From positions 1 to 33,985 of the forward strand of contig QHZW01000329.1 of assembly GCA_003224815.1 (NCBI GenBank): 33,985 nucleotides of DNA, read 5' to 3'. This stretch comes from Acidobacteriota bacterium (GTDB taxonomy: Bacteria > Acidobacteriota > Terriglobia > Terriglobales > Acidobacteriaceae). Under the pieces are notes generated by a model, which saw only the letters and a list, made by a program, of their open reading frames with translations, was not told where the DNA came from and made no database searches. The first letter of the stretch is position 1. Each line of letters opens with the position of its first letter. Of this stretch, positions 1 through 9,280 are shown in pieces. A program made the translations under genes and the position numbers.

Positions 1-255
1 GCCGTGAATCACAGCTCCGGCAAGGCCACGCGCACCTTTACGCACGAACACTCTCACTCTCGAATCACGTTCGGCCTGACGACGCGCCGTATCAGCTGTG
101 CCGTCTTGGCTGTCGTCATCCACGACCATGATCTCGTAGTCAATCGGAACGTCCGCAAAGGCCTGATGAATGCGGCCGATCAGAACTGGAATATTTCCAG
201 CTTCGTTGAGAGTAGGAATCACGAGACCTAATTTGAAATCGGCAGAATCATTCAT
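1..255 (-). CDS. Glycosyltransferase family 2, dolichol-phosphate mannosyltransferase-like (N-terminal part, truncated by window edge)
   Basis: Not in ORF track because it runs off the edge. Minus-strand reading from ATG at 255: MNDSADFKLGLVIPTLNEAGNIPVLIGRIHQAFADVPIDYEIMVVDDDSQDGTADTARRQAERDSRVRVFVRKGARGLAGAVIHG; GT2 motifs VIPTLNEAGN and VVDDDSQDGT. Confidence 0.85.
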   Translation of the reverse strand, partial: MNDSADFKLGLVIPTLNEAGNIPVLIGRIHQAFADVPIDYEIMVVDDDSQDGTADTARRQAERDSRVRVFVRKGARGLAGAVIHG

Positions 256-394
256 TGCGGAGACCCTAATCTTGTAGCGCAACTTATTGGATGTTTGTGA
301 GCAGAAAGACGTTGTCGGCGTGAGCGAAAAACAGAGACCCTGACTGTAAAAAAATTCAAAAGAAGCAAAACCTGGAGGAAATCGGCAGGTTCGT

Positions 395-1081
395 TTAGGC
401 AGTAACTGGGCTGGTCTCCGGTTCCGGCGAAGGACCCATGACGTATTTCTGAAATCGCTCCACAATCACGGAGTGCACTTCGTCGGGTTCACCGGCAGGG
501 ACTATGTGCAGACCGGCCATCTGGCGCAACCGCATGTACGACTTGCGTTGCCGGTGCATGAAGTCGATAGGATATTCCGGCTTGCGCGCGCGCGCGACTT
601 CCGGCACGGCATCAAGCACGTAGGACACATCCAGACGGGGAGAAAGGTTCAGCAGAATCTTTGCGTATACGCGAGCCAGCCAGGAGTCCATGGGCATCGC
701 CGCAAGCTGGTCATAGATATAACGGTCAAAGATTACCACTCCGCAGCCTTGCAATTTCGCCTCAGCGACAATGCGGCGCAGATTCAGCACATCGAGAATA
801 TAGAGTGCAGCACGGCCGAAAAGTAGCGGCCAGGCCTGAGCATTCTTGTCGTTGCGTTTCGCCGGCCGTTCCGGAGTTCCGATTGAGCCATCGCTCTGAA
901 GTACTAAACGGCTGAAGCCGGAGCGCAGTCGTGGAAACATCACAACGTTATCCCAGAACGTCAATTCGGTCACGGGAATTCCGGCATCAGCAAGATACGA
1001 GCGCAATTTCTGTATCTGGGTGCTTTTGCCTGCGCCATCAATTCCGGAGAAAGAAATCAAAATCGGTTTCAAAGTATTCAT
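395..1081 (-). CDS. Thymidylate kinase-like P-loop protein
   Basis: ISFSGIDGAGKSTQIQKL Walker A and FDRYIYDQLA motif; likely start MNTLKPIL at 1081 (ORF extends to 1111). Confidence 0.75.
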   Translation of the reverse strand: MNTLKPILISFSGIDGAGKSTQIQKLRSYLADAGIPVTELTFWDNVVMFPRLRSGFSRLVLQSDGSIGTPERPAKRNDKNAQAWPLLFGRAALYILDVLNLRRIVAEAKLQGCGVVIFDRYIYDQLAAMPMDSWLARVYAKILLNLSPRLDVSYVLDAVPEVARARKPEYPIDFMHRQRKSYMRLRQMAGLHIVPAGEPDEVHSVIVERFQKYVMGPSPEPETSPVTA

Positions 1082-1114
1082 TCCTCGAAAAAAACTAGTC
1101 GAGAATCTCATTCT

Positions 1115-1600
1115 TTACCGCCCCGAGTTCGGCACCCGACCGGGGCTGGCTTCTGACAACCCGACAACGGTTCCTATTGCAACTCCCGCGCCCGCGATTA
1201 GACCCAGCTTCAGCAGCAGCGAGCGCACCTGGCGTTGTTTCGGTGGAGCAATAGCAACACCAGCCGGCTTCGATGCAGCGCCGCCGCTGACTTGGACCGG
1301 AGGTGCAACCGCAGTCCCACTAGGCTGCGGAGCGGGAGTTGTTTGAACCGCAGGCGCATTTTGCTGGGCCGGGTTCTGCTGAGGAGCATTTGGCAGTGTA
1401 GTGTTTCGTCCGGGGTTTTCCGGAAGTTCGGGCGGCGGTAAGGGCTGGTTCTGGTCGGCCGGCTGTGTCTGAACGGGAGCAGGTTGACTTTGTGTCGCGG
1501 GTTGCTGTGCCAACAGCGGCTCCGCCGTGCCGCTTATAACCAGCACCAATAGACCCACGATCGCGCGCGACAAACTTGTTTTCATCGGTATTCTTTCCAC
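1115..1600 (-). CDS. Pro/Gln-rich secreted protein with signal peptide and C-terminal hydrophobic segment, unknown function
   Basis: Signal-like N-terminus (SRAIVGLLVLVISGTAEPLLA), PQ-rich middle, hydrophobic LLLKLGLIAGAGVAIGTVVGL. Confidence 0.55.
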   Translation of the reverse strand: MERIPMKTSLSRAIVGLLVLVISGTAEPLLAQQPATQSQPAPVQTQPADQNQPLPPPELPENPGRNTTLPNAPQQNPAQQNAPAVQTTPAPQPSGTAVAPPVQVSGGAASKPAGVAIAPPKQRQVRSLLLKLGLIAGAGVAIGTVVGLSEASPGRVPNSGR

Positions 1601-1609
1601 TTGCCGCGT

Positions 1610-1999
1610 CTACGCTACTACCGGCAGTTGAGTCGTATTCTCCGCAGCGGCATCTTCGGGTGCGACCTCTGGAGCAAGCGTGACTGCAGGAGCATCGAGT
1701 AAGAATCCCGGGAACTTCTGAAAAAGTTTGTCGAGACGAGTCAATTCGAGTACGGTCGCGGCTTCAGCGGAAATTCCTCCGAGCTGAATCGCTCCATCCC
1801 GCCGGGCAACTTCTTCCATGCAGCTCAACAGTGCTTCCAGACCCCTCAGGTCAATGTTCTTTACTTGCGATAGGTCAATCACTACACGCGGTATTCCATT
1901 ATTATTGATCTTCGTGCTCAATTCTTGTTTCAGCCGCCGAGCGCCAGCGGCGTTAAATTTTTCAGGCAACTTGACAACGATTGCGGACTGCATATCCAT
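1610..1999 (-). CDS. STAS-domain protein (anti-sigma factor antagonist-like)
   Basis: VVIDLSQVKNIDLRGLEALLSCMEEVARRDGAIQLGGIS matches STAS fold pattern. Confidence 0.75.
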   Translation of the reverse strand: MDMQSAIVVKLPEKFNAAGARRLKQELSTKINNNGIPRVVIDLSQVKNIDLRGLEALLSCMEEVARRDGAIQLGGISAEAATVLELTRLDKLFQKFPGFLLDAPAVTLAPEVAPEDAAAENTTQLPVVA

Positions 2000-2100
2000 G
2001 TTCTGTCTTCCCCCGAGTTCGTTGGACGCGGTGACGGAAAAACCTGGTGCTACTCTACAGATGCGGATTGTTAATCCAAGGTTTACATTTTGTGAACTAA

Positions 2101-3108
2101 TCAGTCAGCCTGCTGCACCTCGCGCGACATCCAAGAGCTCAACCCTCCCAGCCAGTTTGGTTTCGCATTGCTGGCCAGCAGCCGACGATCTGAAATTCTG
2201 ATCTCCGTATTCCGATTTAAAGCAAACATCTTTTGTCCACTAACAACGGCTCGACGCACGTCGAGAGCCACCCCGACGTAGCTGTCTTGCAACACACAAG
2301 ACTCCTGTATCAGAGTTGCGTAATCGATTTTGCAATTGCGCTCGATCGCGCATCCACCTGCAAGGGTGCATAACGCTCCGATTTTGCTTCCAGCGCCAAT
2401 GAATAGCGGCGCGGAAATCACTGCTGTCGAATCGATCTCGGCTCCATCAGCTTCCCAAATGCCTTCCTGGACTTCGTTCCCCATGGGGTGCAGCGCACAG
2501 CGGCCATATAAACCATCTTGCATCAATTGAAAAAAGTCGCGAACTCCCGTGAGGCGATTGACATATCCGTGGAAATCGAATCGGACCTGCTGAGGGATGA
2601 GCGCGCTCAATCTTTTTCTGTATGCCCCATCCGAATTGTTCAGCAGGGAACTGTCAATCACCGCGAGGTCAAGCGATCCGTCTGGCGCGTAGGCCTGCGT
2701 CATAACCGCCCCAGATTGAATGTGCGAATCAAGAAGCTCCGCATAGTCGAGGTCCGAATAGACTCCGACTCGCAGCAGAAACAGATGTTCGACGCCGCTA
2801 TTCACTGCTTCCGCAACGGCATTTTCCCACTGCAACAAAAAAGCCGTTTTCGCCGTTTTTAAGGGAAGAAAGTGGCTGGTGCCGGCTCTGTCCCGCAAGG
2901 TAATCGGCGAACTCACGCCGATACCGTTGAGCTTTGCCACTGAGCGAGTCAGTAAACTGGAGCCAAGAATGTCTAATAAAGGATCCCAGGCCGGAATGTG
3001 CTTCTTATCCGGCCTGTCAGGCGCCGAAACCGCGCGGAAGTAATTTTCCGACGGCTGTCCTCCCGCCAAAGTTAATATGGCTCCGATTCGCACTCTCACC
3101 CTCTCCAC
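2101..3108 (-). CDS. Sugar-nucleotidyltransferase-like protein with left-handed beta-helix-type C-terminus
   Basis: GAILTLAGG-type N-terminus and hexapeptide-like stretch (IDSTAVISAPLFIGAGSKIGALCTLAGGCAIERNCKIDYATLIQESCVLQDSYVG). Confidence 0.6.
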   Translation of the reverse strand: MERVRVRIGAILTLAGGQPSENYFRAVSAPDRPDKKHIPAWDPLLDILGSSLLTRSVAKLNGIGVSSPITLRDRAGTSHFLPLKTAKTAFLLQWENAVAEAVNSGVEHLFLLRVGVYSDLDYAELLDSHIQSGAVMTQAYAPDGSLDLAVIDSSLLNNSDGAYRKRLSALIPQQVRFDFHGYVNRLTGVRDFFQLMQDGLYGRCALHPMGNEVQEGIWEADGAEIDSTAVISAPLFIGAGSKIGALCTLAGGCAIERNCKIDYATLIQESCVLQDSYVGVALDVRRAVVSGQKMFALNRNTEIRISDRRLLASNAKPNWLGGLSSWMSREVQQAD

Positions 3109-3158
3109 AAACCGTGATCAAGGATGCGGTCACGCACTCCTTGGTTACAACACCTGTC

Positions 3159-3881
3159 CTACGCGCCAGTTGCTGTGAATTGTTGATTTGCGGACAAAGC
3201 CAGGCGACCCATCGGCATCGCCTGTTCCCGCTCCCATCGATCCTCGGTACGGCGGGAGCGCTGACGTGCCGGACGAGACGCGTGGCCGGCCTCTTCCGCC
3301 TGCCGGGCACGTCCCAGTAATTCGCGAATGCGAAGTTTTGCCTTGTGTAATTGCGATTTCGAATTGCCTACCGAGCAGTCGAGCAATTCGGCGATTTCCT
3401 GATGTTCGTATCCTTCGACTTCATGCAGCAGGAAAATCGTACGATAGCCGTCCGGCAAGTCCTTAATGGCGCGCGCCAGTGCAATACGATCTACCGAACC
3501 GGTCAGACGATCGTCCCGGCTGCCGTATTCACGACGAACGACCTTCGCGTCCTGGTTATAGGGTTCATCCAGAGAAATCTGGCGTAGGACTTTCTTGCGG
3601 AAATGCATCAACACCGTGTTGACCGCTATTCGGTACAACCAGGTGGAAAGCGCTGAGTCGCCACGGAAAGTGGCGAGCTTACGGAACACTTGCAGAAACG
3701 CATCCTGCGTCAGATCTTCTGCCTCGGCGGCATTGTTGGTCATCCGCAGGCAGACCGAATAGATTCGGGCTTTGTGAGAATGGAATAAAGAAGCGAACGC
3801 ATCAGAATCCCCCTGTTGCGCGCTCCGTACTAGTTCTGCATCCGAATCGAATCTCGTTGTGGCATTGGTGTCGGTGGTCAC
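3159..3881 (-). CDS. ECF-family RNA polymerase sigma-70 factor
   Basis: Region 2 (YSVCLRMTNNAAEAEDLTQDAFLQVFRKLATFRGDSALSTWLYRIAVNTVLMHFRKK) and region 4 (LPDGYRTIFLLHEVEGYEHQEIAELLDCSVGNSKSQLHKAKLRIRELL). Confidence 0.93.
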   Translation of the reverse strand: MTTDTNATTRFDSDAELVRSAQQGDSDAFASLFHSHKARIYSVCLRMTNNAAEAEDLTQDAFLQVFRKLATFRGDSALSTWLYRIAVNTVLMHFRKKVLRQISLDEPYNQDAKVVRREYGSRDDRLTGSVDRIALARAIKDLPDGYRTIFLLHEVEGYEHQEIAELLDCSVGNSKSQLHKAKLRIRELLGRARQAEEAGHASRPARQRSRRTEDRWEREQAMPMGRLALSANQQFTATGA

Positions 3882-4120
3882 TGGACTCTCCTTTCAAAAA
3901 CGCCCGTGTGCGTGTTGCCATTTCGAGGAAGCGGCTGGTTTGCAATCACATTCCGAAGACTAGATTCCTTTGTGCGAATGGTCTATCCGGTGAGGTCTGT
4001 ATGCACTAGCAGACGTTGCTGTACCGGATTGAAACCCGCCAAAAGCTGCGCCAATAGCCCAATTGCGCAGCAAAATGCGTTTTGCAGCACTTAAACGCAT
4101 CCCAGAAGCACTCTGTTGAT

Positions 4121-4157
4121 CCTGAGTACATCTCAGGTTTTTCCCGATGTACTCAGG
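4121..4157. repeat. Perfect 12-bp inverted repeat CCTGAGTACATC / GATGTACTCAGG
   Basis: 4121-4132 and 4146-4157, 13-nt spacer TCAGGTTTTTCCC; the left arm plus spacer also forms CCTGAG-TACAT-CTCAGG followed by TTTTT. Confidence 0.8.
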
Positions 4158-4550
4158 GGTGACGCGCATGGTCTTTTCTTGAATCCACCCGCGTCCTGCC
4201 TCATCGCGCAGTGCCGGGCTGTTCAAAAAGGCGCTGTCCAAAAACATTCGCGTGGTTTCCACGCTACAGAATTTCCTACACGAAACTACAGAGACAGCAG
4301 GATTGTTCCTTTCACGCGCGCAGCCTATCTTCAAACTCACGAAAGTTGCCCTCAACTTATTACCCACCTCCCGAGCAGGCGCCGGCAAAATGGAGAGTCG
4401 GCACCTGCTTCTCGCCTTTAGCATCACAAGATTCCTTCCGGATGCGCTTAACCTATGCGCACCTGTGCTCATGTTAGGGAATAGAGAAGCACTCCCGTGA
4501 AGCGGCATTTCAGACGAGGTGCTGAGCGACGAAGTGGAATGGAGACGAAG

Positions 4551-4588
4551 AATTCAGGCAGTCCTGGCAGAACCGGACCGCCTGAATT
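4551..4588. terminator. Hairpin just downstream of response regulator gene (candidate terminator)
   Basis: AATTCAGGC (4551-4559) / GCCTGAATT (4580-4588), with inner GTCC/GGAC pairing; no strong U-tract. Confidence 0.45.
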
Positions 4589-4592
4589 TCCA

Positions 4593-5267
4593 TTACTCGA
4601 TGCCTGCCTGAACTACGTGCACAATATTGTTTCGAACTGCATAGAGCACCAGATCACTGACCGAGTGCAGTTGCAGCTTGCGCATGATGTTTGAACGATG
4701 CGTTTCTGCGGTTTTCACGCTCAGTCCCAGAGCGACCGCGACTTCTTTTGTACTTTTGCCTTCTGCCAGCAACTGCACAATCTCACGTTCGCGCGGAGTC
4801 AGACGGTTGCGCCCGGGACTCACCACGGCGCCTGGAGTACCGCCTTTCAAATATCCTTCCAAGACCATTGTTGCGACCTTGGATGTGAAGTAGGTTTTAT
4901 CGTGACGCAGAGCTTCGACAGCAGCGACCAGATCTCGCGCTGCATCGGACTTGAGCAGAAAGCCACGGGCGCCTGCGTTCAAAACTTCACGGACCACCTG
5001 GTCAGAATCGTGCAGCGTAAGAATCAGGACACGTGCATGCGGATTGGTCTTCAATATTTGCCGTGTGGCTTCGAGGCCGTTCAGCGTTGGCATTCCGATA
5101 TCGAGAATGAGCACGTCCGGCTTGAGCTCAAGCGCCTTCTCAACGGCTTCGCGCCCGTCACCTGCTTCGCCGCAGACTTGCCATTCCGGCTGCGCTTGCA
5201 GCAATGAGACCAGTCCCTTTCGTACGACTTCATGGTCGTCAGCAACCAGAATACGGAAAACACCCAT
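4593..5267 (-). CDS. NarL/FixJ (LuxR-type) response regulator
   Basis: Receiver domain (ILVADDHEVVRKGLVSLL...DVLILDIGMPTLNGLEATRQI) plus LuxR HTH (LTPREREIVQLLAEGKSTKEVAVALGLSVKTAETHRSNIMRKL). ATG at 5267 preceded by AGGGAGGTAGGT. Confidence 0.95.
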   Translation of the reverse strand: MGVFRILVADDHEVVRKGLVSLLQAQPEWQVCGEAGDGREAVEKALELKPDVLILDIGMPTLNGLEATRQILKTNPHARVLILTLHDSDQVVREVLNAGARGFLLKSDAARDLVAAVEALRHDKTYFTSKVATMVLEGYLKGGTPGAVVSPGRNRLTPREREIVQLLAEGKSTKEVAVALGLSVKTAETHRSNIMRKLQLHSVSDLVLYAVRNNIVHVVQAGIE

Positions 5268-5459
5268 ACCTACCTCCCTGAGAAAAAAGATGAGAACATG
5301 GATACAGCGCAACAGCCTGGAATCATTGACACTCGCATACTCATTGCCAAATGGCTAAACCCTGCCCGCTCAATCACCAGAGACTCTGAATTCAGGCAAC
5401 GATTGTGTAAATGTTGCCGGGTTTGCGTAGAGTTGTTCGTGATCAGCCTTCTTTTTTCC

Positions 5460-5762
5460 TTAACTTTGCATCAGGTTCGAAGAACACTCGGAAGACTCGG
5501 CCGGACGGCAGTTTTCGTCCGATACGGAAACCAGTTTCAGGCCGCGAGCCGGTTCCAGCACCAGAGTGAAAGAAGCCGCGCATCGACCACAGAGCCAGAA
5601 ATGTACTGTCTCGCGCTTTGGCTTCTCATCAAACGGAGCCGGCGTCTCACTTGCAGCAAGCGAAATCGAAACTACCTCAAACTGAAAAAGCCGACCTTCG
5701 GTGAACGAATGTAGTTGCCGGTTGCAGCTTTCGTTCGCGCAGTTGGCCAGCATTGTTTTCAA
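5460..5762 (-). CDS. Small zinc-ribbon-like protein, unknown function
   Basis: CANESC and CGRCA Cys pairs in 100 aa. Confidence 0.5.
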   Translation of the reverse strand: MKTMLANCANESCNRQLHSFTEGRLFQFEVVSISLAASETPAPFDEKPKRETVHFWLCGRCAASFTLVLEPARGLKLVSVSDENCRPAESSECSSNLMQS

Positions 5763-5869
5763 TCCACCCGGAATTTACCACCGCGAAACCTTACAGGGAA
5801 TGACCTAGGAATCCAATACAGTCGCCACTGTATTTTGCGGGAAACGATTACGACCGGGGATGCGGTTAC

Positions 5870-6532
5870 ATGCCCCCAGCGAAGGACAATTTCCCGACCG
5901 CACTTCCGTTTCTGCCTTCCAAACTCAATATTAGAAATCTCCAAGCGGCAGCGCGACAGTGTAAAGGTTGTGATCTATGGGAACGGGCTACGCAAACGGT
6001 TTTTGGCGAAGGAGCGTCGCGCGCTCGAGTCATGCTGGTCGGCGAGCAGCCAGGAGATAAAGAGGACATCGCTGGACATCCATTTGTCGGTCCGGCGGGT
6101 AAAATATTAGACGAAGCTCTGGCTGCGGCGGGGATTGAGCGGGGAGATGTTTACGTGACCAACGCCGTCAAGCACTTCAGTTGGACACCCGCGGAGCGCG
6201 GAAAGCGCCGGATACATAAAAAGCCGCGTTACTCCGAAATCAGGGCGTGCCGCCCCTGGCTGGAAGCGGAGATTGCGGTCACACGGCCGCATGTCATCGT
6301 ATGTCTTGGAGCTACTGCGGCGCAAGCATTACTGGGATCCGATTTCAGCGTCATGCGCCGCCGCGGTCAGTTCATTCCGTCTTCTTTGGCCCCGCGAGTT
6401 ATGGCCACCGTGCATCCATCGTCAATCTTACGAGCACTTGACGAACCCTCGCGGCATGAGCAGAAAGAAGCGTTCATTCGCGATCTTGCAATTGTGGCTC
6501 ACGAGATGAGACGCGTCCCCCATGCAGCTTAA
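5870..6532 (+). CDS. udgX: UdgX-type uracil-DNA glycosylase (family 4-related superfamily)
   Basis: GEQPGDKEDIAGHPFVGPAGKILDEAL, YVTNAVKHFSW, GKRRIHKKP loop at about 6200-6223, VMATVHPSSILR. Confidence 0.9.
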   Translation: MPPAKDNFPTALPFLPSKLNIRNLQAAARQCKGCDLWERATQTVFGEGASRARVMLVGEQPGDKEDIAGHPFVGPAGKILDEALAAAGIERGDVYVTNAVKHFSWTPAERGKRRIHKKPRYSEIRACRPWLEAEIAVTRPHVIVCLGATAAQALLGSDFSVMRRRGQFIPSSLAPRVMATVHPSSILRALDEPSRHEQKEAFIRDLAIVAHEMRRVPHAA

Positions 6533-6644
6533 GTGAGCGCGAAATCCCGATACGGCTTACAGTGTCTAATGCACTGCTGTACGTGCTTTAGCGGATGGAG
6601 GCTGATTCCTTTCGCATTTACGCTCAACTCGGCGGGAGGGAACT

Positions 6645-6788
6645 GTGCCAGTGGCAAACAATCGTGGACCACGCCGCTCTGGCGAAGAGGAACTCGAGGT
6701 GCCGACGCCACCCCACTCGCAGCCCGAACCTGATGTTCCCGATCCTGACGACGAACCTCAGGAAGTGGTGAGGCCCGTAAGGACGTGA
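6645..6788 (+). CDS. Candidate small acidic/Pro-rich protein, 47 aa, GTG start
   Basis: GTG at 6645 with GGGAGGGAACT upstream; VPVANNRGPRRSGEEELEVPTPPHSQPEPDVPDPDDEPQEVVRPVRT*. Not in ORF track. Confidence 0.35.
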   Translation: MPVANNRGPRRSGEEELEVPTPPHSQPEPDVPDPDDEPQEVVRPVRT

Positions 6789-6893
6789 TCGTCACTGAAA
6801 TGGGATCACATTCAGTCAAGCCGATGCGCTTTTGAATCGTTTTCCGCGAAATCGCGTCTGTTATAATCGAATTACAGTTAAAGGAGACTACAG

Positions 6894-7265
6894 ATGGCTA
6901 CCGTTACACCCGAAATCGCCCCGCAGGAGACCAAGAAGGCTCCAGTTATTTTGACCCCCAAGGCAGTCGTCAAAGTGAAGGAAATCATGAGCCAGCAGAC
7001 GCCTGCACCGGCTGGACTGCGTGTGGGAGTTGTCGGCGGAGGGTGCTCCGGATTCTCCTATTCGATGTCGTTTGAGAATGCAGCCGGGCTTATGGACAAA
7101 GTGTTCGATATGGACGGCCTAAAGGTCTATGTGGACGCGACTTCTCTTACCTATCTGAACGGCTGCACTGTCGATTATCTGGAAACGCTCGAAGGTGCCG
7201 GATTCAAATTCGACAATCCTCAGGTGAAGAGCACCTGCGGTTGCGGATCATCCTTCAGTGTCTAA
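6894..7265 (+). CDS. erpA: Iron-sulfur cluster insertion protein, ErpA/IscA family
   Basis: GLRVGVVGGGCSGFSYSMSFE and C-terminal STCGCGSSF with the conserved three cysteines. Confidence 0.93.
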   Translation: MATVTPEIAPQETKKAPVILTPKAVVKVKEIMSQQTPAPAGLRVGVVGGGCSGFSYSMSFENAAGLMDKVFDMDGLKVYVDATSLTYLNGCTVDYLETLEGAGFKFDNPQVKSTCGCGSSFSV

Positions 7266-7280
7266 TCAGGTTTTCGGATC

Positions 7281-9107
7281 CTACTTCGGCAGATATACTT
7301 CTGAGTTTTGCCCCACGATCCTGCTGGTAATGTGAGGTGTAATCACGACCAGCAGTTCGCTGTCGTCCGTGAGCTTGGAGTTCGTGGTCGTAACTTTGTT
7401 CAGACCCGGCACCTGACCCATGCCGGGTATGCCGCTCAGTGCCATTGTTTCGCTGTGGCTTACCTGTCCAGCAATAACGGCAGGCTCTCCATCAGCCAGC
7501 GTGATTGTCCCCTTATATTCCCGATTCCCAATTACAGGGACCCCGTTAATCGATGCTCCCGAGAGGGAGCGCAGGTTGATCTCCATCTGTAAGCCGACGT
7601 CGTTCGCGCTGATCGCCGGTTTCGCCTTAATTGTCAGACCCAAATCCTCGTAGTTGAACGACGGGAATGCTGCCTGAAAACTGTTGTTTTGAATCACTCT
7701 TGAGATCGCTGCGTTGTTGAAGACCGGCGCGAAGCTGGCGTTCAGGATAGGGAACCGGCTTCCCATCCGAAACGTTGCATCTGTTCCTTGCGAAGCGCGT
7801 AGTGTCGCGTGGTCGAGGGTTTGAATCCAGCTCTGGTTGAGCGAGAGTTGAGCGCTGAGCGTATCGAAGCTCACCCCTGTCAGCGTCTTGCCGCCACCAA
7901 AAGTCGCAAGTGGCTGGCTGAAGATGGAACTCTGCTGTCCTTGCAACTGCGCGAGCAACGCCGAAATCGCCTGATTGTTCGCCTGATTGATGCCGCCGCT
8001 CGCGATCAACTGGTTGATCAGCTCCTGTATATTCTGCCCGCCCAGCGCGGCTAACGCTCCTGCCGGAATATTGAACAGGTTGAACTGATTGGGAATGTGA
8101 ACGCCCATGTTCCGCGTCAAGGTGGCATCCACCTGATAGACCTTAACGTCGAGCATGACTTGAGGCCGCGAGTTGTCGAGCCGCTGCAGGAACTGTGTCG
8201 CCGCGTCAAGAGTATTTCGCGGAGCTCGCACCACCAAGGTCGAGGTCTTCGGATTCGGCGTCACAAAGCGAATCTCAAAGAGGTTTCGCAGCAGGTTCGA
8301 AACGTCGTTCAGCACGGTTGGAGTTGTGGCCGCATTCGGCACATAAAAGGTGCGCATCGCCATGCGCTCAAACAGACGCCGATTTTCTGTTGTATCAGAC
8401 GCGATGAGAATCCCTTGCCGATCAAGTGGAGTCCAGAAGGACTTCGTGACCGGTCCTGCCGTGGCCATTGCCTTGAAGAAATCAACGTTGTCGATGTCGA
8501 AAGATACTCTGCGCGATGTGACGGAATCTTCAATCTGCGCAGAAAGCCCATACGCCTGAGCGATGGTGCTGAGCAGTTCCTTGCTGTCCCCGCGGAAATG
8601 AAAACTGGCGAGATTGGTTCTGGGTTCGAACGCGATCTCAGGAGACTGTTCAGTCACCTCAGGAGCGGCAGCAACCGCCGGAGCGACATCGCCTAACGCG
8701 TCGCGGACTCGTTCCTGAGCGAATTCATTTGCCGGATCAATCTTTAGGGCGGTGCGAAAATCCGCGAGTGCTTCCACTTGCTTGCCCGATTCAAGCTCCG
8801 CATTTCCGCGGACAATGTGCTTCGAAATGAGCTGCTGGCGCGTTGCCTCCCGGGCGGTGATGTAGTTGATATTGCGCGGAACCAGTTCGGCAGCATGAAC
8901 AAATTGTTCGTAGGCGAGATCGGGATCTTTCTCCTGCAGCTTAAGCCCGCGATCGAAGGCGGCGCGCGCTTCTTTCAGGTCCTGCTTCGTCGGATTGCAC
9001 GCGGCTTGACTTGCCGGCGCGCACGGCAACAGTAGAGGGGTCTTCTGGTCGGCCCAAACCAAAGCCGCCATCAGAATCAAGCACGCCGCGCACGGCAACC
9101 AACGCAT
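7281..9107 (-). CDS. Secretin (GspD/PilQ-like) with N-terminal TPR-like region
   Basis: Signal peptide at MRWLPCAACLILMAALVWA (start 9107), secretin domain with MGSRFPILN, YEDLGLTIKAKP, LADGEPAVIAGQVS, LSGIPGMGQVPGL, LLVVITPHITS. Confidence 0.85.
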   Translation of the reverse strand: MRWLPCAACLILMAALVWADQKTPLLLPCAPASQAACNPTKQDLKEARAAFDRGLKLQEKDPDLAYEQFVHAAELVPRNINYITAREATRQQLISKHIVRGNAELESGKQVEALADFRTALKIDPANEFAQERVRDALGDVAPAVAAAPEVTEQSPEIAFEPRTNLASFHFRGDSKELLSTIAQAYGLSAQIEDSVTSRRVSFDIDNVDFFKAMATAGPVTKSFWTPLDRQGILIASDTTENRRLFERMAMRTFYVPNAATTPTVLNDVSNLLRNLFEIRFVTPNPKTSTLVVRAPRNTLDAATQFLQRLDNSRPQVMLDVKVYQVDATLTRNMGVHIPNQFNLFNIPAGALAALGGQNIQELINQLIASGGINQANNQAISALLAQLQGQQSSIFSQPLATFGGGKTLTGVSFDTLSAQLSLNQSWIQTLDHATLRASQGTDATFRMGSRFPILNASFAPVFNNAAISRVIQNNSFQAAFPSFNYEDLGLTIKAKPAISANDVGLQMEINLRSLSGASINGVPVIGNREYKGTITLADGEPAVIAGQVSHSETMALSGIPGMGQVPGLNKVTTTNSKLTDDSELLVVITPHITSRIVGQNSEVYLPK

Positions 9108-9280
9108 GGCTCGATTGTATCGAAGAACTCTCACAGCGCATCCTGGTTTCGCATGGTACGTGTACCTTCGTGGAACGTCGGATTACAGGTTTCTTGTTTG
9201 AAGTTTTTTCGCTCCACTCGCCATTTTTTAGAACCGGAGTTCACGACTAGCACGCCACTCCAAGCGTTATACTGAATCGA

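Noticed and set aside
3960-4508. 182-aa minus-strand ORF in the sigma/response regulator gap
   Set aside because: Composition not protein-like, no RBS, spans the perfect inverted repeat; more likely regulatory intergenic DNA.
8097-8696. 199-aa plus-strand ORF
   Set aside because: Antisense to the secretin gene; no recognisable motifs.
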